Shown here piece by piece: positions 23,488 through 31,553 of a DNA stretch of 64,000 bases. Under the pieces are notes generated by a model. The model was not told where the DNA came from. It made no database searches and saw only the letters and a list, made by a program, of their open reading frames with translations. Both the position numbers and the translations under genes were made by a program. Origin of the DNA: Alphaproteobacteria bacterium (GTDB lineage Bacteria > Pseudomonadota > Alphaproteobacteria > UBA9219); contig JAQVBU010000009.1 of assembly GCA_028690155.1 (NCBI GenBank), positions 1 through 64,000 on the forward strand, given 5' to 3'. Position 1 is the stretch's first letter. Every line of letters begins with the position of its first letter.

Positions 23488-25067
23488 TTCCATCCCTTCA
23501 GGAAAGCCTCGACAAGGCGGCTCAAGCATGCGCGCAAGGCGCTTTGGATATTGCGGAAGGCTTCTGTCGGATCGCTCTTGAACTGTCTTCTCGAGAGCCT
23601 GTGGCCTTCCATATATTGGGCCTTATCGCTCAACAGCGCGGCGATTCCAGAGGCGCTCTTCGCTGGTTCGATGCGGCCTTGACCGTCAAACCGAATTTCT
23701 TTCAAGCCCGGTTCAACCGTGCCGTCTTGTTGCGCGGCATGGGCCACAATGAGGAGGCTTTCTTCTGCGTACGCCCTCTTTTAGAATCGGCGCCACTGTT
23801 GGGGGAAGCATGGGATCTTGCCGGGCAAATACTGAAGGACAAGGGCAAACTCGACGAAGCCAAGGTCTGTTTTGAAAAAGCGTTGGCTCTTCAGCCCGGA
23901 AACGCCCTTTTCCATGGAAATTACGGCTTGCTCCTGTTTGCCCTGAATGACCTGCGCGGCGCATACCGCGAGGCACGGCAAGCCGATCTTCTCAACCCAT
24001 CGTATCCTCCCCTGCTTTTGGGTAACGTCCTGCGCGCACTGGGATACCCGGAAGAGGCGGCACGATGCTTTGCTCGCGCGCGAACGCTGATGCCCGATTC
24101 GTCCGAAGCGAGGGCCAGCGAAGCCATGGCCCTCCTTCAAATGGGTGATTTGCCTGAAGGCTTCGCTTTATGGGAACAACGCCCCGATCTGGAATCCGGG
24201 CTTAAAGACATTCCCTTGTGGCAAGGCGAAAAAACAACCTCACTTCTTCTTTACGAAGATCAGGGCCTCGGCGACGCTATCCAGTTCTTGCGCTATATCC
24301 CCTTGTTGAAAAAGGCTGTTTCCGATCTTGTCTTGCGAGTCCGCGCTCCCTTGGTTTCGTTATGCGCGATGAATTTTCCGGATATTCACGTTCTCGCCGA
24401 AACAGAGCCCCTCCTTTCCGTCAGCGCACGGTGCCGTTTGTCGAGCCTTCCTTTCTTCTTCCACACCGCGCTTTCGTCGATCCCTCCGGCTCCCTATATA
24501 ACCGCCCCGACGGATCACGTATGGGCTGAACGCTTGGCCGCCGTTTCATCGCCGCGCATCGGATTAGTCTGGGCGGGAAACACTCATTTCCGTAACGATG
24601 CATGGCGCTCTATCGAGCTTAACGCGTTATCGCCTCTTTGGGCATGCGGCAAAGAACATTTCGTTTCGCTTCAAAAAGACTCGCCGGAGCCACCCGAGAC
24701 TTTGGGGCTTGCCGATGTGAGTTCGTTTTTATCCTCCTTCGCGGATACAGCCGCCATCATGACTTCGCTGGATCTTATCGTATCCGTCGATACCGCTTCG
24801 GCACATCTCGCCGGCGCCTTGGGGAAACCCGTTTTTGTTCTTCTTCCCTTCAACAGCGACTGGCGCTGGCTTATGGCCCGAGAGGACAGTCCTTGGTATC
24901 CTTCCGCACGCCTGTTCCGCCAAGAAGCGCCTGGCGAATGGACTCCAGTCCTTGAACGTGTTGCCGATGCGCTCAAGGCTTTCATCAATGGCGACCCACA
25001 CGTTCGGCTTGCCCCGCCTTGGAAAGCCCCCCCTGTGCGAAAAAATCCTTTTGCCATACCCCTTTAA
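23454..25067 (+). CDS. TPR protein with a glycosyltransferase-9-like domain
   Basis: About 537 residues from ATG 23454. The N-terminal 220 residues are tandem TPRs (for example AFHILGLIAQQRGDSRGALRWF and EAWDLAGQILKDKGKLDEAKVCFEKAL). The C-terminal half resembles the ADP-heptose-transferase fold: LLLYEDQGLGDAIQFLRYIP, IGLVWAGNTHFRNDAWRSI and a VSVDTASAHLAGALGKPVFVLLP donor-site strand. Such proteins may glycosylate surface or flagellar proteins. The ATG lies 34 bases inside the previous gene. A GGAGG at 23475-23479 suggests that an ATT at 23487 could be the real start. Confidence 0.75.
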   Translation: MVRLRSSGGRLIPSLQESLDKAAQACAQGALDIAEGFCRIALELSSREPVAFHILGLIAQQRGDSRGALRWFDAALTVKPNFFQARFNRAVLLRGMGHNEEAFFCVRPLLESAPLLGEAWDLAGQILKDKGKLDEAKVCFEKALALQPGNALFHGNYGLLLFALNDLRGAYREARQADLLNPSYPPLLLGNVLRALGYPEEAARCFARARTLMPDSSEARASEAMALLQMGDLPEGFALWEQRPDLESGLKDIPLWQGEKTTSLLLYEDQGLGDAIQFLRYIPLLKKAVSDLVLRVRAPLVSLCAMNFPDIHVLAETEPLLSVSARCRLSSLPFFFHTALSSIPPAPYITAPTDHVWAERLAAVSSPRIGLVWAGNTHFRNDAWRSIELNALSPLWACGKEHFVSLQKDSPEPPETLGLADVSSFLSSFADTAAIMTSLDLIVSVDTASAHLAGALGKPVFVLLPFNSDWRWLMAREDSPWYPSARLFRQEAPGEWTPVLERVADALKAFINGDPHVRLAPPWKAPPVRKNPFAIPL

Positions 25068-25137
25068 CGCCCCCCTTGCCGCAATCTTTGGATCCGGCGT
25101 ATAAGATACTTTCCTGTTCTTCCGTTTCGGAGGCTTT

Positions 25138-25491
25138 ATGTCCCATACGTCTATGATTTTAAGCAGTCTTCTTATTGTCGCGCTTCTTCTTTTCGTCGCG
25201 CCGAACATTTTTGCCATCAACCGCGGTCGCATTTTACGCAACATCGCCCTTTGGTTGGCCATTTTCTTGGGCCTCGCGCTTATCTATAAAAGCTTCGGCC
25301 CCGAAAGCGCTCATCCTCTGTTCAATGCACCGGCCGCTTTTTCCGACATGAAAAAAGAGGCCATCGAGCCTGTCCTAGAGCCTAAGGAAGATCAAGAAGA
25401 GAAAAAGAACACCGCATCGCCAGTCGAAACGCCTGCGCCAACGGATCCTTCTCCCTCGGACGAGAGCGACTTCTCGCCACCGAACGATTAA
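25138..25491 (+). CDS. Small membrane protein with acidic proline-rich tail
   Basis: 117 residues. Two hydrophobic segments at about 6-25 (MILSSLLIVALLLFVAPNIF) and 36-50 (IALWLAIFLGLALIYK) are separated by a short basic loop. A long acidic, proline-rich tail of about 55 residues (EPKEDQEEKKN, SPVETPAPTDPSPSDESD) follows. GGAGG precedes the ATG. No family is recognised. Its 3' end overlaps by four bases the 3' end of the skp-like gene on the other strand. Confidence 0.6.
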   Translation: MSHTSMILSSLLIVALLLFVAPNIFAINRGRILRNIALWLAIFLGLALIYKSFGPESAHPLFNAPAAFSDMKKEAIEPVLEPKEDQEEKKNTASPVETPAPTDPSPSDESDFSPPND

Positions 25492-26069
25492 TCCCGGGTC
25501 CCCTCTTTCGAATTTTCCTTCAGCAACGCGTTAACGTCGATGCGCGATACGCTGTTATCGAGACGGGCAAGGACATCATTGGTAATATCGAGCGGCTTAT
25601 CCGCCCAAAGCGCCTGTTGGGCTGTGATCACTACGTTGACGCCGCGTTCGCGCGCAATCGCGGCAACAACGTCTAAAAGGGCCTTGCGCACAGCGGCCAT
25701 CGCTTCGGCATACGAACGATCCAAAACTTTGCGCCGCGCTTGAACATGGTTTTCCACGGTCAAAAACCGTTGCCTTAACTGCTGTTCGCGCTCGGCGTAG
25801 TCTTGCGCGGGAATCTTGCCCCGTTGCTTCGACAACGCTTGCTCGGCCGAACGCAGGCTGTTTTCCTCTTTCTCAATCTCTTTCTGAAAGGTCGAGCGAC
25901 GCACTTCGAGTTGCTTGCGCACATCCTTCGACACCAACGCTTCGCTTAAAATACGCTGCACATCCACAATCGCCGCGACCGCCGTTGGCAGCGGTTCGGC
26001 TGCATGCGCTGCGCCCCCAAATAAAAACAGCCCCAGAAAAAGGGAAATCGCAATTTTCCTTGTTTGCAT
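25488..26069 (-). CDS. skp: OmpH/Skp-family periplasmic chaperone
   Basis: A 193-residue secreted protein. A signal peptide (KIAISLFLGLFLFGGAAHA) precedes the mature start. The middle is a long charged coiled coil (KEIEKEENSLRSAEQALSKQRGKIPAQDY), the tentacle of the trimeric holdase. A C-terminal segment, ERGVNVVITAQQALWADKPLDITNDVLARL, is typical of OmpH-type members. Skp holds unfolded outer-membrane proteins on the way to BamA. It starts one base after the hom stop codon with GGAGGAGG inside hom, so translation is coupled. bamA is the next gene but one upstream. Confidence 0.88.
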   Translation of the reverse strand: MQTRKIAISLFLGLFLFGGAAHAAEPLPTAVAAIVDVQRILSEALVSKDVRKQLEVRRSTFQKEIEKEENSLRSAEQALSKQRGKIPAQDYAEREQQLRQRFLTVENHVQARRKVLDRSYAEAMAAVRKALLDVVAAIARERGVNVVITAQQALWADKPLDITNDVLARLDNSVSRIDVNALLKENSKEGTRD

Positions 26070-27347
26070 CTAAGCCTCCTCCATCGGAATAAGGCAGGGG
26101 AGCTCACGGACGGACGGCAGCTTGGCAATCCGATCGACCGCCCTCTGCATCGCCGCCACATCCCCCGCATGCGTCGTAATAATAACCGGAACCGATTGCG
26201 TCGAGGAGCCCCCCCTCTGGATCAACGATTCGAACGACAGGGCTTCGTCTCTCATTACGCTGGCCACATCGGCCACAACGCCCGGCTTGTCATCAACCTG
26301 AAGCCGGAGATAATACCGCGTCGGCTTTAATTTGGCTGGAACCAACGGCTTCAAACGCTCGGCCCCACATAAAAACGTATTGATCTTCCCGCCCCGGGCC
26401 AAATCAACAAGATCCGCCACGACCGCATTGGCCGTCGACGGACCACCCGCGCCTAACCCTTCAAGCATTAACGGCCCTGCATAGCGTCCGTGAAGCAGAA
26501 CCGCGTTCATCGTGCCTTCAACGTGCGCCAACGGAAGGCTTTTGGGGACAAGCGCCGGACCAACGCGTTGTTCGATCCCCTCTTCGCCTATTTGAGCCTG
26601 TCCCAGCATCTTGATACGATAACCAAGGTCTTCGGCGAACCCTATATCCGCATGGCTTATATGGCGCAGACCCTGAAGCGTAACCGCACGAACATCCGGC
26701 TGAACGCCAAACGCCAATCCCGAAAGAATGGCAAGTTTGTTGGCGGTATCGTGCCCATCCACATCAGCGGCCGGGTCGGCCTCGGCATACCCATGTTTTT
26801 GAGCGTCAGCCAACGCGCTTTCGAACGACATCGCTTCTTCCCGCATACGGGTCAAAATATAGTTGCACGTCCCATTCAGAATGCCGCAGAAGCTTTCGAT
26901 GCTGTCGCCAGCCATGCTTTCCCGAAACGCCTTGATAACCGGGATGCCGCCGCCGACCGCCGCTTCGAACGAAAGCCGAACGCCGCTTTTCTCCGCCAAG
27001 GCCGCCAACGCCGGGCCATGTTTGGCCATCAACGCTTTATTTGCCGTGACAACATGTTTACCGTTCGCAAGGGCCAGTTGAACGACTCGATGGGCAGGAT
27101 CGTCGGCGCCCCCTATCAACTCGACCACCGCATCCACATCGGGCATAACGCTCAAGTCGTCGGGATCATCCACCCATGCGATTCCCGATAGGTCGCAGTT
27201 TCTTTTGTTCCCCTTGTGCCGCGCGCTGACGGCGGCAATCTTGACCGGCTGCCCGGCTCGCGCCGCAATCATGTCCGCTTCGCGTCGCAGCTGGCGCACG
27301 ACGGCACATCCAACGGTTCCCAACCCGGCTATGGCTATCGTTAGCAT
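26070..27347 (-). CDS. hom: Homoserine dehydrogenase
   Basis: Reduces aspartate semialdehyde to homoserine with NAD(P)H, on the route to threonine and methionine. 425 residues, a normal length. The Rossmann motif AIAGLGTVGCAVV is at the N-terminus, and the substrate region reads LSFEAAVGGGIPVIKAFRESMAGD with LNGTCNYILTRM. The C-terminal 80 residues (YYLRLQVDDKPGVVADVASVM onward) form an ACT regulatory domain, so feedback inhibition by threonine is likely. It lies between bamA and skp on the same strand, an unusual place for an amino-acid gene. Confidence 0.95.
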   Translation of the reverse strand: MLTIAIAGLGTVGCAVVRQLRREADMIAARAGQPVKIAAVSARHKGNKRNCDLSGIAWVDDPDDLSVMPDVDAVVELIGGADDPAHRVVQLALANGKHVVTANKALMAKHGPALAALAEKSGVRLSFEAAVGGGIPVIKAFRESMAGDSIESFCGILNGTCNYILTRMREEAMSFESALADAQKHGYAEADPAADVDGHDTANKLAILSGLAFGVQPDVRAVTLQGLRHISHADIGFAEDLGYRIKMLGQAQIGEEGIEQRVGPALVPKSLPLAHVEGTMNAVLLHGRYAGPLMLEGLGAGGPSTANAVVADLVDLARGGKINTFLCGAERLKPLVPAKLKPTRYYLRLQVDDKPGVVADVASVMRDEALSFESLIQRGGSSTQSVPVIITTHAGDVAAMQRAVDRIAKLPSVRELPCLIPMEEA

Positions 27348-27377
27348 GTTGCCTCCCGATCCAACGCCTCCTTCGCT

Positions 27378-29699
27378 TTAGAACCGCGTCCCGAAGCTGA
27401 AATGAATGTTCTGGATCTTATCGTACGACTTATACAAAATCGGCGCGGCGAAATCCAAACGGATTGGCCCCAAAGGCGAATCCCAGGTCAGACCGAACCC
27501 AAGGCTCAAACGAAGACTTTCATCTTCCCTGATCGTGGTTCCGGCAATCGCCGTCGAATCCGGCTTGCCCAACACGCCAAAATCCGTAAAGAGATGCCCC
27601 TTAAACCCGAATTCGGGCGACACGGGAAGGGGCATCGAAACACTGGCCGAACCGCGCATAAACCGCGTGCCTCCCAAAGCATCTTGATCGGCACTGGACA
27701 CGTCCCGCGCGCCGATGCCCGCGTATTGGAACCCGCGCAGATTATCGCCTCCCAAAAAGAACCGTTCATTAAGCTTCGTCGCGCCGTCAAGCGACCAAAT
27801 CTGCCCGACTTCCAACGTCCCGCTTGCGATCCATTCTTCGCTGAGCGGATAGAACTGCGTTCCCCCAACCTTTGCGCGAACCCACTTGCGCGATCCGCCC
27901 GCCCCGGCAATGTCGGTATCGACATGAACCAAAAAGCCTAAGGTCGGGGTAAGCTTGCTATCCCGCGTGTCATAAATCAACGATTGGCCAAAGGATGAGG
28001 TTGTCGCGACCCCTTCCTGATCCTTAACATACAGCGATGCCGTCGACGGAACATCTGTAATTTCATCGACATGCAAACTGTAGTTCAACTTCTGCCTGAT
28101 CTCATCCGAAAGAGGATACCCCAAACGCAGGGTCGCGCCCGCCGTATTGAAATCATACGAGCTTGAATCCTGATTGTCCGTTTGCGTCGCGAACAGATCA
28201 ATCCCTGCGGACACGTCATAGTCGAGAAAATACGGCTCGGTAAAGCTGGTGTCGAGCTGCTTGGTCCGGCCCGAAATCGTCGCCCCGAACCGCAGATCCT
28301 GCCCGCGTCCCATAAAGTTGCGCTGACTGATGCTAAAGCTCCCCAAGGGGCCGTCCGTCGATGAATAGCCAGCGCCGATCATCGCTTCGCCCGTCGATTT
28401 TTCTTTAACCTTGATTTTGATATCCGCTCGGTCTGGCTGCGCGCCGTCCGCGGCTTTTGCCGACACCTCGGAGAAAAATCCAAGATCCTTGATTCTCTGC
28501 TCGGACTTGGCCAAAGCCGACGTGCTGAACGGATCGCCTTCGGCCAACTGCATCTCCCGCCGGATTACCTTATCGACCGTATTCGTATTACCGCTGATGT
28601 CGATCCGATCGACGTAAACCCGCGCGCCCTGCTGGATAACATAGGTTAAATCCACCGTTTTGTCGTCTTTATGGCGTTCCATTTTGGGAAAAACAACGGC
28701 AAAGGCATACTGCCGATCGCCCAAGGCCGCCATTAATTTGGCAACGGATTTTTCGACGGCGTTCGCGCTATACCATGAGCCTTCTTCTGTCAAAAGATAA
28801 GGCTTAAGCTCGTCGCTTTCCAAGCCCTTGATCTCGCTGTTGACCGAGATTTTGCCGAATTTGTATCGCGGTCCTTCCTCAACCGAAAACGTCACAAAAA
28901 AGTCACGGCGGTCCGGCGTCAGCTCGGCGACGGCCGAAAGAACCCGAAAATCGACATACCCTTCATTAAGATAAAACTGCCGCAACAGCTCCTTATCATA
29001 ATTCAGCCGATCCGGATCGTAGTAGTCCGACGTCGAAAAGAAACGCCACCATGCACTTTCGCTCGTGCTGATCGCCTCGCGCAAGGCGCCTTCGGAAAAG
29101 GCTTTATTCCCCACAAAACTGATGCTTTGGATCCCCGTCCGATCGCCCTCCACAACCTCAAAAACAAGATCGATCCGATTTTGCTCCTTCTTAACGATCT
29201 TAGGCTCGACCACGGCGCCGAAACGCCCCGATCTCCGGTAAACATCCAAAATCCTTTGGACGTCACGCTCGACCCTTGGAAGAGTATAAACCATCCGCGC
29301 CTTGAGTTTGACTTCCTTCTCAAGATCTTCTGTCGAAATCGCGCTGTTTCCTTCAAACTCTACACGGCTCAAAATCGGATTCTCGCGCACCTGAACGACC
29401 AAAGTGTCGCCTTCCATCTCGATCGTTATGTCCGCAAAAAGCCCCGTGCCGTAAAGCGTTTTAAGCGCCTTGTTCATCTTGGCCGCCGTCACCGTGTCGC
29501 CTTTATTCAGTGTAAGATACGAAACGACGGTCTCGGGTTCGAGCCGCTCGGTCCCAATGACGCGAATCGCCGCGATAGGCGACTCGTCCGCCGTGGGGGG
29601 CATAAACGCAAAAGCCTCCCCGGCGCAAAGGATCATCAAGCCCCCCCAACAAAGGGCTATACGCACTAAACGCGCGAAACGTCCGGCCATTGACGACAA
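27378..29699 (-). CDS. bamA: Outer-membrane assembly factor BamA
   Basis: The 773-residue core of the BAM complex, which folds beta-barrel proteins into the outer membrane. A signal peptide (about residues 1-31) is followed by five POTRA repeats (the first begins IAAIRVIGTERLEPETVVSYL) and a C-terminal barrel starting near GEAMIGAGYSSTDGPLG. The VRGF-type loop appears as LRGFQYAGIGARD, and the chain ends in the aromatic targeting signal FSFGTRF. It lies upstream of hom and skp on the minus strand and is divergent from amgK. Confidence 0.96.
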   Translation of the reverse strand: MSSMAGRFARLVRIALCWGGLMILCAGEAFAFMPPTADESPIAAIRVIGTERLEPETVVSYLTLNKGDTVTAAKMNKALKTLYGTGLFADITIEMEGDTLVVQVRENPILSRVEFEGNSAISTEDLEKEVKLKARMVYTLPRVERDVQRILDVYRRSGRFGAVVEPKIVKKEQNRIDLVFEVVEGDRTGIQSISFVGNKAFSEGALREAISTSESAWWRFFSTSDYYDPDRLNYDKELLRQFYLNEGYVDFRVLSAVAELTPDRRDFFVTFSVEEGPRYKFGKISVNSEIKGLESDELKPYLLTEEGSWYSANAVEKSVAKLMAALGDRQYAFAVVFPKMERHKDDKTVDLTYVIQQGARVYVDRIDISGNTNTVDKVIRREMQLAEGDPFSTSALAKSEQRIKDLGFFSEVSAKAADGAQPDRADIKIKVKEKSTGEAMIGAGYSSTDGPLGSFSISQRNFMGRGQDLRFGATISGRTKQLDTSFTEPYFLDYDVSAGIDLFATQTDNQDSSSYDFNTAGATLRLGYPLSDEIRQKLNYSLHVDEITDVPSTASLYVKDQEGVATTSSFGQSLIYDTRDSKLTPTLGFLVHVDTDIAGAGGSRKWVRAKVGGTQFYPLSEEWIASGTLEVGQIWSLDGATKLNERFFLGGDNLRGFQYAGIGARDVSSADQDALGGTRFMRGSASVSMPLPVSPEFGFKGHLFTDFGVLGKPDSTAIAGTTIREDESLRLSLGFGLTWDSPLGPIRLDFAAPILYKSYDKIQNIHFSFGTRF

Positions 29700-29850
29700 A
29701 TCCCGTTTTGAATCAACGAAGCCGACAGGTTAAGAGATTAGTCTATGGCGTACAAGCCCATTTATGCACCTCTCGTCCCACCTTGCCGAGGATATTCCCT
29801 TCTTTTAGGCAGGGCTTCCTGATAGCTTTGGCTCCAAAGTAGGAGGAAGG
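29700..29850. promoter_or_regulatory. Divergent bamA/amgK intergenic region
   Basis: A 151-base spacer that must carry promoters in both directions. A ribosome site (GGAGGAAGG) stands just before the amgK ATG. I could not assign -35/-10 elements with confidence. Confidence 0.3.
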
Positions 29851-30825
29851 ATGATCTCACGCGCAGACGCCCTTATGGCGTTTTTAAAACGGCATTCTTG
29901 GGAAAAAGCCGAGCGGCATCCGATGGCGGCCGACTTTTCCTCGCGCCATTATAGCCGCATGGTAAACGATCAGGGCCAAACCGCCGTTCTTATGGATGCC
30001 GAAGGCGACCAAAAAACAGGCCTTTTTGTCTCTTTGGCCAAGGTGTTACGGGATCTCGGGCTCTGCGCGCCCGAAATCTATGGCTCCGATCCCGAAAACG
30101 GCTTTGTCTTGATGCAAGACTTTGGCCAGCGCAACGTCGGCGTTTTGCTGGATCAAGGCGCCGAGGCCGGACCGTTCTTTCTGTCGGCTGCGGATATTCT
30201 GGCAAAACTTCACCGGACATTCGATCCGACCGCCGTAGAAGGCTTGGCCCTGCCCCGCTTCGATTCCGCCTTGTTAACCGATCAAGCAGGTCTTTTTCTG
30301 GATGCCTATTTCCCCATCGCAAACAGCCGGGCCGCTTCGGAGGAGGAAAGGCAATCCTTCCTTCAGGCATGGCATGATGTTTTGGGTCCTTTGGACGCCT
30401 TACCCCAAAGCCTTCTCTTACGTGACTTTATGCCCGACAATCTGATGGAGCTTCCGGGGGGCATGTTGGGCCTTCTTGATTTCCAGGACGCGGGCCTCGG
30501 CCCCGTGGCCTATGATCTCGCCTCGCTGTGCGAAGAGGTGCGCCACGACGGAGGTTTTGCCCTTCTTGACGACGTGCTGGAACGCTATGGCCCGACAAGC
30601 GAGGTCCCGCTCGATACGTTGCGGACGGCATGCCTTCTTTGTTCGGCCCAACGGCATACCCGTATTCTCGGCATCATCGCGCGCCGCTCTACCGTGCAGG
30701 GCCTTTGCGATAAATTCGCCTTTCTGCCACGAATCCGGCATCATCTGTCCGGCCTGCTCGACAACGAGGTGGCTTTGGCTCCCGTTAAAAATTGGTTCGA
30801 CACATTCGATCGACTTTTACAATGA
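29851..30825 (+). CDS. amgK: N-acetylmuramate/N-acetylglucosamine kinase AmgK
   Basis: A 324-residue phosphotransferase of the aminoglycoside-kinase fold that phosphorylates the anomeric position of recycled N-acetylmuramic acid. The catalytic loop is LLRDFMPDNLMEL, with Asp and Asn of the HxDxxxxN type, and the metal-binding segment is LLDFQDAGLGPVAYDLASL. Its stop overlaps the ATG of the next gene, a MurU-like nucleotidyltransferase, as in the known alphaproteobacterial and pseudomonad recycling pair. This pathway bypasses de novo UDP-MurNAc synthesis and underlies intrinsic fosfomycin tolerance (family knowledge). Confidence 0.87.
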   Translation: MISRADALMAFLKRHSWEKAERHPMAADFSSRHYSRMVNDQGQTAVLMDAEGDQKTGLFVSLAKVLRDLGLCAPEIYGSDPENGFVLMQDFGQRNVGVLLDQGAEAGPFFLSAADILAKLHRTFDPTAVEGLALPRFDSALLTDQAGLFLDAYFPIANSRAASEEERQSFLQAWHDVLGPLDALPQSLLLRDFMPDNLMELPGGMLGLLDFQDAGLGPVAYDLASLCEEVRHDGGFALLDDVLERYGPTSEVPLDTLRTACLLCSAQRHTRILGIIARRSTVQGLCDKFAFLPRIRHHLSGLLDNEVALAPVKNWFDTFDRLLQ

Positions 30826-31553
30826 ACGACGTTCTTTCCAAAACCGCTATGGTCCTTGCCGCCGGGTTCGGCATGCGCATGCGCCCTTTGACGCTTTCAA
30901 CGCCAAAACCTCTGCTGCGTGTGAGCGGTCGTACCATGCTGGACCTCGCCATCGATAAACTGGTCGCCGCAGGTATCGAACGCGTCGTCGTCAACACATT
31001 CTATCTTGCTGAACAGATCGAAGGCCACCTGAAGACGCGCACCGACATCGACATTGTCACCTCGCGCGAGGAAGAGCCATTGGAGACGGGCGGCGGCATC
31101 GTGCGGGCGCTGCCTTACTTCGAGGGCCGTCCCTTCTTCGCCCTGAACGCCGATCTGCCTTGGGTCGACGGCGATGAGCCGAGCCTTCGCCTTATGGGCC
31201 GGACGTGGAATCCCGTTCTCATGGATGCGCTCCTTCTCGTCGTCCGCACGCAAAACGCGCGCGGCTTCTCGGCTGCCGGGGATTTTGCCCTTGATGCTGA
31301 AGGCCGTCTGCACCGCAAGGACGTGCCCGCACCGCGTCCTTTTTCCATGATGGCCGCTCAAATTCTGAACCCGTCGCTGTTTGACGATCCGCCTTCCAAG
31401 GTCTTTTCGAACCGCATTGTGTGGGACCGCGCCGAGGAGAAGGGACGGCTTTTCGGCGTCGTCCATCAGGGAACGTGCTATCATGTCGGCACACCCGGCG
31501 ATCTGGATCAGGCCAACGCGCTTCTCGCTTCGGGCAAAGGATGGGGCCCGTGA
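30822..31553 (+). CDS. murU: MurNAc-1-phosphate uridylyltransferase MurU
   Basis: A 243-residue nucleotidyltransferase. The NTP-binding signature MVLAAGFGMRMRPLTLSTPK is at residues 10-29, followed by LETGGGIVRALPYF and FFALNADLPWVDG, the metal-binding region. It turns MurNAc-1-phosphate made by AmgK into UDP-MurNAc. The start is the ATG overlapping the amgK stop (ATGA). Its own stop overlaps the addB GTG start (GTGA), so four genes are translationally linked. Related glucose-1-phosphate transferases are excluded mainly by context and short length. Confidence 0.85.
   Translation: MNDVLSKTAMVLAAGFGMRMRPLTLSTPKPLLRVSGRTMLDLAIDKLVAAGIERVVVNTFYLAEQIEGHLKTRTDIDIVTSREEEPLETGGGIVRALPYFEGRPFFALNADLPWVDGDEPSLRLMGRTWNPVLMDALLLVVRTQNARGFSAAGDFALDAEGRLHRKDVPAPRPFSMMAAQILNPSLFDDPPSKVFSNRIVWDRAEEKGRLFGVVHQGTCYHVGTPGDLDQANALLASGKGWGP

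Noticed and set aside
31421..31549. Upstream extension of addB inside murU
   Set aside because: The extra 43 codons have no ribosome site and are unlike AddB N-termini. The GTG at 31550 overlapping the murU stop fits better.
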